This document shows, piece after piece, positions 49,952-59,899 of a DNA stretch of 64,000 nt. The DNA comes from Bog-159 sp049511415. GTDB taxonomy: Bacteria; Acidobacteriota; Terriglobia; Bryobacterales; Bryobacteraceae. Made by a program: the position numbers and the translations under genes. The notes beneath the pieces were generated by a model that saw only the letters and a list, made by a program, of their open reading frames with translations, searched no databases and was not told the DNA's origin. Numbering within the stretch: position 1 is the stretch's first letter; the number at the start of each line of letters is the position of its first letter. The stretch is from the NCBI GenBank assembly GCA_049511415.1, contig JBEKYC010000007.1, positions 81,499 to 145,498 on the forward strand, written 5' to 3'.

Positions 49952-52900
49952 ATGATCGCCCGACTGGTTTCCTTCGCGCTCAAGCAGCCCTTCCTGATTA
50001 TCGTGGCGGCCCTGGCTCTCATGCTTTGGGGCGCCTGGTCGTTTCGGAAACTGCCCATCGACGCCTACCCCGATCTTTCGCCACCCCACGTGGAACTGAT
50101 TACGCAGTGGGAAGGGCATGCATCCGAGGAAGTCGAACGGTTGGTAACTATACCGCTCGAAATCGAGTTGAACGGCATTCCCCGCCTGGACTCTCTGCGC
50201 TCCATTTCTCTTTATGGCCTCTCGTTCATCGCCATGAATTTTGAATACGGCGCGGACCCGTACTTCGTGCGCGAGCAGGCCTTCGAACGCATGGCTGATG
50301 CGCAGATGCCCGCCGGGCTCACGCCGTCGCTCTCGCCCCTTTATAGCCCCAGCGGACTGATTTACCGGTACGTATTGCAGAGTCCCGACCGGTCCCCACA
50401 GGACTTAAAAGCCATCGAAGACTGGGTCCTCGAACGGCATTACCGCTCCATTCAGGGCGTGGCCGACGACTCCGGGTTCGGCGGTACCACCATGCAATAC
50501 CAGGTGCTCCTCGATCCCAGCAAGCTGTTCGCTTACGGCGTCACCGTCCCTCAGATCTTCAACCAGCTTTCCAACAATAACTCCAACGCCGGCGGCGGAT
50601 TCTATTCCCAAGGCGGCCAGTTTTATTACATCCGCGGATTGGGCCTGGTGCGCGACACGGCCGACATCGGCAACATCATCATCCAGGAGAAGAATGGAAT
50701 TCCGGTCAACATCAAAGACGTGGCGCGCGTGGAGATCGGCCACGCGCCGCGCCTGGGACAGTTCGGCTATATGCGGCAGGATGAGGCCGTGGAAGGCGTA
50801 ATCCTCATGCGCGTGGGCGAGCAAGCGCAGGTCATTCTGAAGCGTGTCGAGGACATGACCAAGGATTTGAACGATCACGTGCTGCCGCCCGACGTCAAGA
50901 TCGTGCCGTACTACGACCGCCAGGGCTTGATCGAGGAAACCACCCACACAGTGGAGGGCAACCTGTTGCGCGGCATGCTGCTGGTGCTCGTGATCCTGGG
51001 TCTCTTCTTGTTTAACCTGCGCGCCGCACTGATTGTGGCCGTCACCATTCCGTTCGCGCTGCTGTTTGCCTTCATCTGCCTGGACTGGCGTCATATCCCC
51101 GCCAATCTGCTCTCGATCGGTGCCATCGATTTTGGAATGATCGTGGATGGCTCGGTCGTGATGGTGGAGAATATCTTTCGCGAGCTGGCGGCACGCCGCG
51201 GCCAAAGCTACACCCTGCTGGACGTCATTCGGAAAGCGGCCCAGGATGTGGAGCGGCCCATAGTCTACGCCATCGCCGTGATCATAGCCGGTTATCTGCC
51301 CATCTACGTGCTAACCGGACCCTCCGGCCGCTTGTTCCAGCCCATGGCCGACACCATGTCGTTTGCCCTGATCGGTGCTCTGTTCTGCGCTCTTACGGTG
51401 CTGCCGGTCCTATGCGCCTATTTCCTGCGCAAACATGTTCACGAACCTGAGGTGGGCGTGTACGAACGATTGCGCGGGGGATATGGACGCATGCTGGGCT
51501 GGTGCCTGCGCCACCGTCTGGCAACCGTCCTGGCGGTGCTGCTGATATTTTCCTGCTCCCTGATGCTGATTCCGTTCATCGGCGCCGAGTTCATGCCGCA
51601 CCTGGACGAAGGCGCCCTCTGGGTGCGCGCCACCACCCCTTACACGATCTCCTTCGATGAAGCCTCCAAGCTATCGCCCCAAATCCGCAATATCCTGTTG
51701 GGCTTCCCGCAAGTCACTACCGTTGCCAATGAATTGGGCCGCCCGGATGACGGCACCGATCCCACCGGCTTCTACAACAATGAATTCTACGTCGGCTTGC
51801 GTCCGTACAACGACGCCACCTGGAACGGAAAGGTGCACACCAAGCCCGAACTCATTGACGCCATCCAGAATAAACTGTCCGCATTTCCTGGCATCATCTT
51901 CAATTACACGCAGCCGGCCGAGGATGCCGTGGACGAGGCCGAAACCGGACTGAAAAGCGCGCTGGCCGTGAAAGTCTTCGGGTCGGACCTGAACTTGTTG
52001 GCGGAAAAAGCCGCGCAGGTGAAACAAGCCCTGGCCCGGACGCCCGGCATTACCGAAATCACCGTCGTGAAGGAGACGGGCCAACCCAGCCTCACCATCA
52101 CCCCCGATCGTGCCAAGCTGGCGCGCTACGGGCTCAATGTGAGCGACATCAACACACTGGTGGGTACCGCGCTGGGCGGCCAGGCGGCTACCCAAGTGAT
52201 CCAGGGCGAGCGCCAGTTCGATCTGATCGTGCGCATGCAGGAGCCTTACCGCGGCGACGAAAACGCCATCAAGAACCTGCTCATCGCCACGCCGGACGGC
52301 CAGTATCTGCCGCTCAGCCAGTTTTGCGATATCCGCGTGGAAAGCGGCGCGTCCATGATCTATCGCGAGTCCAACTCGCGCTATATCGGCATACAGTTCA
52401 GCGTGGAGGGGCGCGATCTGGCCGGAGCCGTCGGCGAGGCCCGCAAGAGAGTGGATGAAGCCGTGAAACTGCCCATCGGATACCGGCTGGACTGGGGCGG
52501 CGAGTACAAGGAATATCTGGCGTCCCAGGAGCAGATGAAGGTCATTCTGCCGCTGACCGTGATCCTGATCCTCGCCATCTTGTTTGCTCTGTACGGCAAC
52601 CTGAAATTTCCGATTATTATCTTCTTCAGCGTCCTGGTGACCGAGCCCGTCGGCGGCTTGCTGGCTCTGCGCTTGACGCACACCAACTTCAGCGTGTCTT
52701 CCATGCTGGGCTTCGTGGCCTTGATGGGTGTCGCCGTGCAGACCAGCGTCATCCTCTACTCATTCATCAACAAACTGCGCTTGGAGGGCCAGGATATATT
52801 AACCGCGACCCTGCAGGCATCCATGCTGCGTCTCCGCCCGATCACCATGACGGCGCTGGTTGCCTGCTTCGGTCTGCTGCCGGCGGCCATGTCCACCGGC

Positions 52901-53035
52901 ATCGGCAGCGATTCCCAGAAGCCTTTTGCGATCGTAATCGTGGGTGGCCTGGCATCCCGGCTCCTGCTGTCCGTCTTCCTGGCGCCGGTCTTGTATGCGC
53001 TAGTGGCCAAAGACGGGGACACCCTGCGGGTGTGA
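49952..53035 (+). CDS. czcA: Heavy-metal RND efflux pump (CzcA family)
   Basis: 1027 residues, full length. Twelve transmembrane helices with two large periplasmic loops. Family start MIARLVSFALKQPFLIIVAA and YPDLSPPHVELITQWEGHASEEVERLVT. The proton-relay helix 4 reads SIGAIDFGMIVDGSVVMVEN, with the Asp, Asp and Glu of CzcA-type pumps, so Zn/Co/Cd-like divalent export is more likely than Cu/Ag. Starts directly after czcB. The outer-membrane channel czcC is not in this window. Confidence 0.93.
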   Translation: MIARLVSFALKQPFLIIVAALALMLWGAWSFRKLPIDAYPDLSPPHVELITQWEGHASEEVERLVTIPLEIELNGIPRLDSLRSISLYGLSFIAMNFEYGADPYFVREQAFERMADAQMPAGLTPSLSPLYSPSGLIYRYVLQSPDRSPQDLKAIEDWVLERHYRSIQGVADDSGFGGTTMQYQVLLDPSKLFAYGVTVPQIFNQLSNNNSNAGGGFYSQGGQFYYIRGLGLVRDTADIGNIIIQEKNGIPVNIKDVARVEIGHAPRLGQFGYMRQDEAVEGVILMRVGEQAQVILKRVEDMTKDLNDHVLPPDVKIVPYYDRQGLIEETTHTVEGNLLRGMLLVLVILGLFLFNLRAALIVAVTIPFALLFAFICLDWRHIPANLLSIGAIDFGMIVDGSVVMVENIFRELAARRGQSYTLLDVIRKAAQDVERPIVYAIAVIIAGYLPIYVLTGPSGRLFQPMADTMSFALIGALFCALTVLPVLCAYFLRKHVHEPEVGVYERLRGGYGRMLGWCLRHRLATVLAVLLIFSCSLMLIPFIGAEFMPHLDEGALWVRATTPYTISFDEASKLSPQIRNILLGFPQVTTVANELGRPDDGTDPTGFYNNEFYVGLRPYNDATWNGKVHTKPELIDAIQNKLSAFPGIIFNYTQPAEDAVDEAETGLKSALAVKVFGSDLNLLAEKAAQVKQALARTPGITEITVVKETGQPSLTITPDRAKLARYGLNVSDINTLVGTALGGQAATQVIQGERQFDLIVRMQEPYRGDENAIKNLLIATPDGQYLPLSQFCDIRVESGASMIYRESNSRYIGIQFSVEGRDLAGAVGEARKRVDEAVKLPIGYRLDWGGEYKEYLASQEQMKVILPLTVILILAILFALYGNLKFPIIIFFSVLVTEPVGGLLALRLTHTNFSVSSMLGFVALMGVAVQTSVILYSFINKLRLEGQDILTATLQASMLRLRPITMTALVACFGLLPAAMSTGIGSDSQKPFAIVIVGGLASRLLLSVFLAPVLYALVAKDGDTLRV

Positions 53036-53115
53036 AGTAAAAGCGCGCGGTCGTTTCGCCCAGTCACCGCGTTGAACATCGGCGCTCTATGCCGATGTTG
53101 GCGAGCGGCGCTCGC

Positions 53116-53619
53116 CTAATTCCGAGGCCCGATGCCTTCCGTGCGGCCGGCCAATGCCTGCACCGTGGTGCCGCCGCACACCGCCACCCCGGTCTTCATC
53201 AGCGCATTCAGGAAGTTGAACAACAGGGCATACAGGACCTGCTCGGTGAGCGGCTGCTTGCCCGGCAGCCGGAAGCTCGCCGGCAGTTCCTTCGCAATGT
53301 TCACGCGCACGGAATTGGATTGCGCTTTGCCGCCGCGGTCGCGCTTGTTCGCTACGCTGATGGGCGTCTGCATGACGCCGCCGGTGCGCCCGTCCACGTA
53401 AAACTGGCACCGCGAAAACCAGCCCAGATTCGCCGGATCGGCCGCATCGAACAGCAGCAGCGGCGCCTGCCGCCCCGCCGCCGTGAGTTCCAGCGTGATG
53501 GCGCGTGCCGTGTCCTTCAACTTGGCCTCGAACCCGGCTTGCTTGGCAATGTTCGCCACCAGTTCCGTTTCCAATTCCAGGAAGATCAGTTTATGTTGCC
53601 CCGCTTGCAAAACCTGCAT
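53116..53619 (-). CDS. Hypothetical protein
   Basis: 167 residues, ATG 53619 (MQVLQAGQHKLIFLELETEL), no signal peptide or membrane segment. It has an alternating hydrophobic/charged pattern (PLLLFDAADPANLGWFSRCQFYVDGR) and a C-terminal helical part (TEQVLYALLFNFLNALMKTG). A TAGAAT lies 11 bases before the ATG. It is not recognised as any family. The frame has strong codon bias and no competing gene, so it is probably real. Confidence 0.6.
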   Translation of the reverse strand: MQVLQAGQHKLIFLELETELVANIAKQAGFEAKLKDTARAITLELTAAGRQAPLLLFDAADPANLGWFSRCQFYVDGRTGGVMQTPISVANKRDRGGKAQSNSVRVNIAKELPASFRLPGKQPLTEQVLYALLFNFLNALMKTGVAVCGGTTVQALAGRTEGIGPRN

Positions 53620-53664
53620 TCGACAAGCCTATTCTAGCGGGTTGCGCAGCTTTCCGTCCAAATT

Positions 53665-54780
53665 TCACCAAGCGGCGCGGTAGAGCGCCAATAGGTCCTC
53701 GCGCGTGCACGGGCGCGGATTCAGTTGATGGCAGCCGTCTTGAATGGCCTTATCCGCCAGCGCCGGCAGAGCCGCTTCCGCGACTCCATAATCTCGCAAA
53801 CGCGGCGCGATGCCCAACCGCCGATTCAGATCCCGCACCTGCGCGGCAATCTCCCCGCCGCCGAACTGCGCCTCCAGATCGGCCAGGCGGCCAGCCACTG
53901 CCGGCCGGTTGAATTCCAACACTACCGGCAACAACACCGCGTTAGCGGTGCCATGATGCATGCCGCAATCCGACGAGAGCGGATGCGCCAGCGAGTGTAC
54001 CGCGCCCAGCCCCTTCTGAAACGCGATGGCGCCCATCAAGGACGCCATCATCATCTGCGCGCGCGCTTCCAGATCGTGCGGCGCCGCCATCACCCGCGGC
54101 AGATTGTCCCAGGCCAGCCGCGCGCCCGAGATGGCAATCGCATCGCAGATCGGGTGATAGCCTTTGGAAATGTAAGCCTCCACGTTGTGCGTGAAGGCGT
54201 CCATACCCGTGCCGGCGGTCAGGCGCGGCGGCAGATCCAGGGTCAACTCCGGATCGGCAATCGCCACCGTCGGAATCAGGTAAGGGCTGAACACCACCGT
54301 CTTCCGGTGCGTGGCCGTAATCGTGATGACCGTGGAACGCGATACTTCGCTGCCGGTCCCCGCGGTAGTGGCCACGGCGATATAAGGCGCCACGTTCGCC
54401 GAAATCAGATTGCCCCCATCCAGCAAATCGTCGTAATCCGCCAAAGGCAGTTCGTGCGTCACCTTCAGCCGGATGGCTTTGGCCGCATCCAGCGGCGATC
54501 CCCCGCCCAAACCCACAATTCCGTTGCAGCCATTTTCGTGGTACGCCGCTACGCCCTCGTGCACGTTGCGCTCGGTGGGATTCGGTTCCACATCCGCGAA
54601 GACCACCGCGCCGGATGCCAGAGCCTTCACGCGCTCGAATACTGGTGTGCGCGCCAGGCCCGCGTCGGTAACCAGCAGCGGCCGCGAAATGCCGCGCTTG
54701 CTCAACTCCACGGGAAGGCGCTCGATGGCCCCGGCGCCGAACAGAATCGTGGTGGGAAAACTGAAGGTAGAGACAGGCAC
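53665..54780 (-). CDS. Iron-containing (group III) alcohol dehydrogenase
   Basis: 371 residues from GTG 54780 (VPVSTFSFPTTILFGAGAIERL), the normal family start; frames upstream of that are out of place. Motifs: NAD site GLGGGSPLDAAKAI, TTAGTGSEVSRSTVI, and metal ligands in GTGMDAFTHNVEAY, HSLAHPLSSDCGMHHG and the Asp/His set. Oxidises or reduces short alcohols, or lactaldehyde-type substrates, with NAD(P)H. It is divergent from the NHL gene, 50 bases apart. Confidence 0.93.
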   Translation of the reverse strand: MPVSTFSFPTTILFGAGAIERLPVELSKRGISRPLLVTDAGLARTPVFERVKALASGAVVFADVEPNPTERNVHEGVAAYHENGCNGIVGLGGGSPLDAAKAIRLKVTHELPLADYDDLLDGGNLISANVAPYIAVATTAGTGSEVSRSTVITITATHRKTVVFSPYLIPTVAIADPELTLDLPPRLTAGTGMDAFTHNVEAYISKGYHPICDAIAISGARLAWDNLPRVMAAPHDLEARAQMMMASLMGAIAFQKGLGAVHSLAHPLSSDCGMHHGTANAVLLPVVLEFNRPAVAGRLADLEAQFGGGEIAAQVRDLNRRLGIAPRLRDYGVAEAALPALADKAIQDGCHQLNPRPCTREDLLALYRAAW

Positions 54781-54800
54781 ATCACTATAGAAACATATTC

Positions 54801-54809
54801 TGCTAAAAT
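54801..54809 (+). promoter_or_regulatory. Extended -10 TGCTAAAAT of the NHL gene
   Basis: TGC followed by TAAAAT (54804-54809), 21 bases before the ATG at 54831. It leaves a leader holding AGGAGGG. The same nine bases recur at 60716-60724. Confidence 0.4.
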
Positions 54810-54830
54810 GGCGCAGCAGCAGGAGGGTAC

Positions 54831-55889
54831 ATGGCGGAATCATCCCGCCGCGGTTTCATGCGCGGCATGGCAGCGGGCGCGTTGGCCGGTTACGGCCCCA
54901 TCATTCTGGGCGCGCAAAACAAGTCCGGTAGCGCCAAGCCGATTATGGGCGAGGGCGCGCACGCCTACGAAGTCACTCACGATTGGGGCGAGTTGCCCGC
55001 CGGCATCAAATACGGCAACACCCATGGCGTGTGCGAGGATTCCCAGGCCCGCATCTACGTGCACCACACGGTGAACGATGCCAGCGAGAGCCACGATTCC
55101 ATGGTGGTCTTCGATCACCAGGGCAAGTTCGTCAAGTCCTGGGGCAGGGAATTCCAGGGCGGCGCGCACGGCCTGCACATCCGCAAGGAGGGTAGCCAGG
55201 AGTTTCTGTACCTCTGCGACACCAAACGCGCCCTCGTGGTGAAGACCACCCTCGATGGCGAAGAAGTGTTCACCCTGGGCTATCCCAAGGAGTCCGAATT
55301 CTATAAGCTCGACAAAGATGGCAAGCCGGCCACTAAGTACAGTCCCACGAATCTGGCCGTTGCGCCCAATGGCGATATCTACGTCGGCGATGGTTATGGG
55401 TCGAGTTACATCAACCAATACAACAGCAAAGGCGAATATATCCGGACCTTCGGCGGCAAAGGCAAAGATCCCGGTCAACTGGATTGCCCGCACGGCATCA
55501 CGGTGGATCTGCGCGGCCCCGCGCCCATGCTGCTGGTGGCGGATCGCGCCAACGCCCGCCTGCAGTACTTCACCATGGACGGCAAACACGCCAGCTTCGT
55601 CAGCGGCGTGAATCTGCCTTGTCACTTCAGCGAGCGGCGCGGCGAGTTCGTCATTCCCGATCTGGGCGCGCGCGTCACGCTGATCGATCGCGAAAACAAA
55701 GTCATCACCCACCTGGGCGACGATAGCGCCGCCAAGACCTGGGGCGACCTGCGCAAGCAGTCCCGCGATCATTTCACGCCCGGAAAGTTCGTCTGCCCGC
55801 ACGGCGCCTGCTTCGACCACGTGGGCAATATCCTGGTGGTGGAATGGGTCGAAGTCGGACGCGTCAGCCGGCTGCACCCCGTGGCGTAA
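54831..55889 (+). CDS. Tat-exported NHL-repeat beta-propeller
   Basis: 352 residues, ATG after AGGAGGG. The Tat signal is SSRRGFMRGMAAGALAGYG (twin Arg). The rest is a six-bladed NHL propeller: THGVCEDSQARIYVHH, PTNLAVAPNGDIYVGDGYG, RTFGGKGKDPGQLDCPHGI, LLVADRANARLQYF, CPHGACFDHVGNILVVEWV. The last two resemble peptidyl-hydroxyglycine lyase/6-NHL enzymes. It folds in the cytoplasm, perhaps with a cofactor, before export. Substrate unknown. Confidence 0.88.
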   Translation: MAESSRRGFMRGMAAGALAGYGPIILGAQNKSGSAKPIMGEGAHAYEVTHDWGELPAGIKYGNTHGVCEDSQARIYVHHTVNDASESHDSMVVFDHQGKFVKSWGREFQGGAHGLHIRKEGSQEFLYLCDTKRALVVKTTLDGEEVFTLGYPKESEFYKLDKDGKPATKYSPTNLAVAPNGDIYVGDGYGSSYINQYNSKGEYIRTFGGKGKDPGQLDCPHGITVDLRGPAPMLLVADRANARLQYFTMDGKHASFVSGVNLPCHFSERRGEFVIPDLGARVTLIDRENKVITHLGDDSAAKTWGDLRKQSRDHFTPGKFVCPHGACFDHVGNILVVEWVEVGRVSRLHPVA

Positions 55890-55916
55890 GCGTTAGGCGG
55901 TTACGATGGATGGTGC

Positions 55917-56246
55917 ATGAAACTGCCCAATGGCGAGCGCGCCATTGTGGATGTCCGGAAGCTTCGCGAATATTGCCTGAATTCCCAGCATCCGCGGGGC
56001 CGCAACAAGGCGCGAGTGTTTGCATCGGTGGGAATCCGGGATGCCGATGCGGAAGACCTAAGGGTTGCTCTTCTACAAGCGGCTCGCCTCGCCGAAGCCC
56101 AACTCGGCATGGTCAACCCTTACGGACAGCGCTACGTCGTGGATTTCGATCTCGTCCGTCAAGGGAGACGGATCCGGATACGTAGCACATGGATCGTCCG
56201 CACCGCCGAAGACTGGCCACGCCTCACCAGTTGTTATGTACTATAG
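55917..56246 (+). CDS. DUF6883-like protein
   Basis: 109 residues. Features: KLPNGERAIVDVRKLREYCL, HPRGRNKARVFASVGI, and the end RIRSTWIVRTAEDWPRLTSCYVL. This fits the DUF6883 family as I remember it, which is often paired with DUF4926 proteins. TACGAT lies 9 bases before the ATG. It ends 13 bases before the next start. Pairing, small size and compact arrangement resemble a toxin-antitoxin or effector-immunity module, without proof. Confidence 0.65.
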   Translation: MKLPNGERAIVDVRKLREYCLNSQHPRGRNKARVFASVGIRDADAEDLRVALLQAARLAEAQLGMVNPYGQRYVVDFDLVRQGRRIRIRSTWIVRTAEDWPRLTSCYVL

Positions 56247-56259
56247 AGGAAGGTTGGTT

Positions 56260-56478
56260 ATGTCCGCAATCGAGATGCACTCCGTCGTCGCTCTGATCCA
56301 GGATCTGCCTGAGGAGGGATTGGTCCGCGGTCAGGTTGGCACAGTTGTCGAGAACTGGTCTCCGGGAGTCTACGAAGTCGAGTTTTGCGACGATCACGGG
56401 CGGACGTACGCCATGCTCGCATTAAAGGCAGAGCAACTGATGGAACTGCATCACGAACCCGTCCACCACGCGGCGTAG
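56260..56478 (+). CDS. DUF4926-like protein
   Basis: 72 residues from ATG 56260, after AGAGGAAGG. Motif MHSVVALIQDLPEEGLVRGQVGTVVE, then YEVEFCDDHGRTYAMLALKAEQL. This is the DUF4926 pattern, a small SH3-like beta fold. It is translated after the DUF6883-like gene. An alternative start at 56236 adds eight residues. Function unknown. Confidence 0.7.
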   Translation: MSAIEMHSVVALIQDLPEEGLVRGQVGTVVENWSPGVYEVEFCDDHGRTYAMLALKAEQLMELHHEPVHHAA

Positions 56479-56558
56479 CGACACCTGGCACGCGGACCCG
56501 CCCCGCCAACTTACCGTGACAAACCTCACTAAGGCATACCTCATGCTAACCAAGCGGA

Positions 56559-59500
56559 ATGCTGGATCCGCTCTGGTACAAAGAAGCCATCCTCTACGAA
56601 GTCCACGTCCGCGCCTTCTACGACAGCGGCGACGATGGCATGGGCGATTTCATTGGCCTCACGCAAAAACTCGATTACCTGCGCGATCTGGGCATAACCA
56701 CCATCTGGCTGCTGCCCTTCAATCCCTCGCCCTTGCGCGATGACGGCTACGATATCGCCGACTATAATGGCGTCCATCCTGCTTACGGCACTCTGAAGGA
56801 TTTCCACAGTTTTCTCCGCGAAGCACAAGCCCGCGGCCTGCGCGTCATCACCGAGTTGGTGCTCAATCACACCTCCGATCAGCACCCCTGGTTCCAACGC
56901 TCCCGCCGCGCGCCCCCAGGCTCCATTTGGCGCAATTTCTACGTGTGGAGCGATACGCCGGATAAGTACGCCGAAGCCCGCATCATCTTCCGCGATTTCG
57001 AGACTTCCAACTGGTCCTGGGATCCGGTCGCCAAAGCCTACTATTGGCATCGCTTCTACTCCCACCAGCCGGACCTGAATTACGATTGCCCCGAGGTTCG
57101 CGCCGCCGTCCGGAAAGCCATGGAATTCTGGCTGGACATGGGAGTCGATGGTTTCCGCCTGGACGCCGTGCCCTACTTATACGAACGCGAGGGCACCAAT
57201 TGCGAGAACTTGCCGGAAACCCATAACTTCCTCAAAGAACTCCGCAAGCACTTAGACCATAAGTATCCCGGCCGCATGATTCTCGCCGAAGCCAACCAGT
57301 GGCCCGAGGATGCCATCGCCTACTTCGGCGCCGGCGACGAATGTCACATGGCCTTTCATTTCCCGTTGATGCCGCGCCTCTTCATGGCCATGCGCGCCGA
57401 GGACCGCTTCCCCATTACCGACATCCTGCAGCTCACTCCGCCCATTCCGGACGGCTGCCAGTGGGCTTTGTTCCTCCGCAACCACGATGAGCTGACCCTC
57501 GAAATGGTCACCGACGAAGAGCGCGACTACATGTATCACGTCTACGCGCAGGACCGGAAAATGCGCGTCAACCTGGGCATCCGCCGCCGGCTGGCGCCCT
57601 TGCTCGGCAACGACCGCCGGCGCATCGAGCTGATGAATTCGCTGTTATTCTCGCTCCCCGGCACACCCGTCATCTACTATGGCGACGAAATCGGCATGGG
57701 CGATAATTTCTACCTTGGCGATCGCAACGGCGTGCGCACTCCCATGCAGTGGAGCTCCGACCGCAACGCCGGATTCTCGCGCGCCAACCCGCAGCGCCTC
57801 TACTTACCCGTCATCATCGACCCGGAATATCATTTCGAAGCCATCAATGTGGAGGCCCAACAAAGCAACCCACACTCCCTGCTCTGGTGGACCAAGCGCC
57901 TGATCCAGCTCCGTAAACGCTCCCGCGCCTTGAGCCGCGGCAGCCTGACGCTGCTGCACCCTGACAACCGCCGGGTCCTGGCTTTTGTACGCGAATACGA
58001 GGGAGAACGCGTTCTGGTGCTGGCTAATCTCTCGCGCTTCGTGCAGGGCACCGAAATCCCGCTGCATAAATTCCAGGGCATGACGCCCACCGAGATGTTC
58101 GGGCACAGCCAGTTCCCCGCCATCACCGAAAAGCCTTACTTCGTCTCTCTCGGACCGCACGCGTTCTTCTGGTTCAATCTGCAGCCCAAGGAAGTTCCCG
58201 AAGCCACTCAGGCGGCCGCGTCCGGGATCCTCGCTACGCCCCTGTTTCTGGTGCAGTCGTGGAGCGGCGTGTTCACCCCGGAGCTGGAATCTGCATTGGC
58301 TCGGCTGATGCCAGCGTTTCTGCGCAAACGCCGCTGGTATCTGGGCGACGCCCGTATCGTCCGCCAGGTGGACGTGACGGATGTTATCCCGCTGCCGGAG
58401 AGTGCCGCGCGGATCCTGCTCCTGCGCGTGCAATACGATCAAGGCGAGCCGGAGACCTACACCCTGCCGTTATCCGTGGCTCTGGCCGACAAGGCCGCGG
58501 CCCTGGCGCGGCAAACACCCGAATTCATACTGGCGCGCCTGCAGCATCCCGATGGCAGCACCGGCCTGCTCTACAGCGCGTTGGCCGATCCGCAATTCGG
58601 CGCCTCGCTGTTGAACCTCATCGGCCGCCGCCGGCGCGCCAAAGGCCGCGGCGGTGACATCGCCTCCGCCCACACGCCCGCCTTCCGCCGGATCTGGGGC
58701 GGCGACCGCCCACAGCTCGCCCCCCGCCTCGTTCGCGGCGATCACAACCACTCCGCGCTCGCCTACGGCAACCGTTTCTTTCTGAAGCTGTTCCGTAAGG
58801 TCGAACCGGACCGCAATCCTGAGTTGGAAGTCGAGCAGTTTCTCTCCCAAAAAGCCGGGTTCCAACACTCTCCGGCCGTCGCCGGATGGTTGGAATATCA
58901 AACCGGCGCGCAGGAACCGGTCACGCTCGGTATTCTTCAGGGGTACATCGAAAGTGAAGCCACCGCCTGGCAATACACCCTGGACAGCCTGGGCCTGTTT
59001 TTCGAACGCGCCCTCGCCGAACCTTACGATGTCGCCGGCATCCCCACGCCCGGCGTACTGCCTATCCCCCTGCGCCTGGAAACTCCGCCCGCCGCCGTCG
59101 CCCTGCTCGGCGAATATGTGGGCATGCTACGCGTGCTGGGAAAACGCACGGCCGAAATGCACCTGGCTCTGGCCACCGAGCCCGACGATCCCGCCTTCGC
59201 GCCGGAACCCTTCACCGATTTTTACCGGCATTCCCTTTATCACGGCGTCCGCGTGCTCTCCATGCGTACCCTGGAACAGTTGCGCAACACGGCCTTGCCT
59301 CCCGATACCCAGCCCAGCGCGGACCGTTTACTGGAACGCGAGCCCGAGATCCACGCCCGCCTGCAAGCTCTGCGCGACCAGCGCATCAACGTCACACGCA
59401 TCCGCTACCATGGCGACTACCATCTGGGCCAGGTGCTCCACACCGGCAAGGATTTCGCGATCGTCGATTTCGAGGGTGATCCCCGCCGCTCCACCGGCCA

Positions 59501-59876
59501 GCGCCGCCTGAAAGCCTGCCCCCTCCGCGATGTGGCCTCCATGCTGCGCTCGCTCGATTGCGCCGCGCACTCCGCCCTGTTAGGCCAGGTCCCCGGCGTG
59601 ATCCCACGCGCCCACACCGCCGAATCGCTCCGCGCCTGGGCCGGGTTCTGGTCGCGTTGGGCGTGTGCCCTCTTCCTGGCCGCCTATCTCGATACCGCCG
59701 GCCCGGCCGCCTTCCTGCCCCCAACCACCGAGCAGACCGCTCTGCTGCTGCAATTCTATCTATTGGAGGACGCCCTGCTGGAACTGAAGCGGGAACTGAC
59801 CCACCGGCTCGACCGCGTGCGCCTTCCCGTGGATGGCCTGCTGGAAATCCTGGGGCTGGCCGCGCCGAAGGAGTAG
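56559..59876 (+). CDS. treS: Trehalose synthase fused to maltokinase (TreS-Mak)
   Basis: 1105 residues. Residues ~1-545 are GH13 trehalose synthase: WYKEAILYEVHVRAFYDS, nucleophile Asp in GVDGFRLDAVPYLYE, acid/base Glu in ILAEANQWPED, and the FLRNHDELTLEMV segment. Residues ~560-1105 are a maltokinase (Pep2-like): LRKRRWYLGDARIV, then HGDYHLGQVLH and IVDFEGDPRR as the kinase-like active site. It converts trehalose to maltose and then to maltose 1-phosphate for the GlgE glucan route. Such fusions are known in several phyla. glgE is not in the window. The start has GCGGA just upstream. Confidence 0.95.
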   Translation: MLDPLWYKEAILYEVHVRAFYDSGDDGMGDFIGLTQKLDYLRDLGITTIWLLPFNPSPLRDDGYDIADYNGVHPAYGTLKDFHSFLREAQARGLRVITELVLNHTSDQHPWFQRSRRAPPGSIWRNFYVWSDTPDKYAEARIIFRDFETSNWSWDPVAKAYYWHRFYSHQPDLNYDCPEVRAAVRKAMEFWLDMGVDGFRLDAVPYLYEREGTNCENLPETHNFLKELRKHLDHKYPGRMILAEANQWPEDAIAYFGAGDECHMAFHFPLMPRLFMAMRAEDRFPITDILQLTPPIPDGCQWALFLRNHDELTLEMVTDEERDYMYHVYAQDRKMRVNLGIRRRLAPLLGNDRRRIELMNSLLFSLPGTPVIYYGDEIGMGDNFYLGDRNGVRTPMQWSSDRNAGFSRANPQRLYLPVIIDPEYHFEAINVEAQQSNPHSLLWWTKRLIQLRKRSRALSRGSLTLLHPDNRRVLAFVREYEGERVLVLANLSRFVQGTEIPLHKFQGMTPTEMFGHSQFPAITEKPYFVSLGPHAFFWFNLQPKEVPEATQAAASGILATPLFLVQSWSGVFTPELESALARLMPAFLRKRRWYLGDARIVRQVDVTDVIPLPESAARILLLRVQYDQGEPETYTLPLSVALADKAAALARQTPEFILARLQHPDGSTGLLYSALADPQFGASLLNLIGRRRRAKGRGGDIASAHTPAFRRIWGGDRPQLAPRLVRGDHNHSALAYGNRFFLKLFRKVEPDRNPELEVEQFLSQKAGFQHSPAVAGWLEYQTGAQEPVTLGILQGYIESEATAWQYTLDSLGLFFERALAEPYDVAGIPTPGVLPIPLRLETPPAAVALLGEYVGMLRVLGKRTAEMHLALATEPDDPAFAPEPFTDFYRHSLYHGVRVLSMRTLEQLRNTALPPDTQPSADRLLEREPEIHARLQALRDQRINVTRIRYHGDYHLGQVLHTGKDFAIVDFEGDPRRSTGQRRLKACPLRDVASMLRSLDCAAHSALLGQVPGVIPRAHTAESLRAWAGFWSRWACALFLAAYLDTAGPAAFLPPTTEQTALLLQFYLLEDALLELKRELTHRLDRVRLPVDGLLEILGLAAPKE

Positions 59877-59899
59877 ACTGGTCCAGAGCCGCTATTCGA

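Noticed and set aside
53725..55074. 449-codon plus-strand open frame across the alcohol dehydrogenase
   Set aside because: Shadow of the GC-rich minus-strand gene. Its composition is dominated by Arg/His/Gln with no domain.
54840..55877. 345-codon minus-strand open frame opposite the NHL gene
   Set aside because: The plus-strand NHL protein has a Tat signal, a ribosome-binding site and clear repeats. The opposite frame is a codon-bias shadow.
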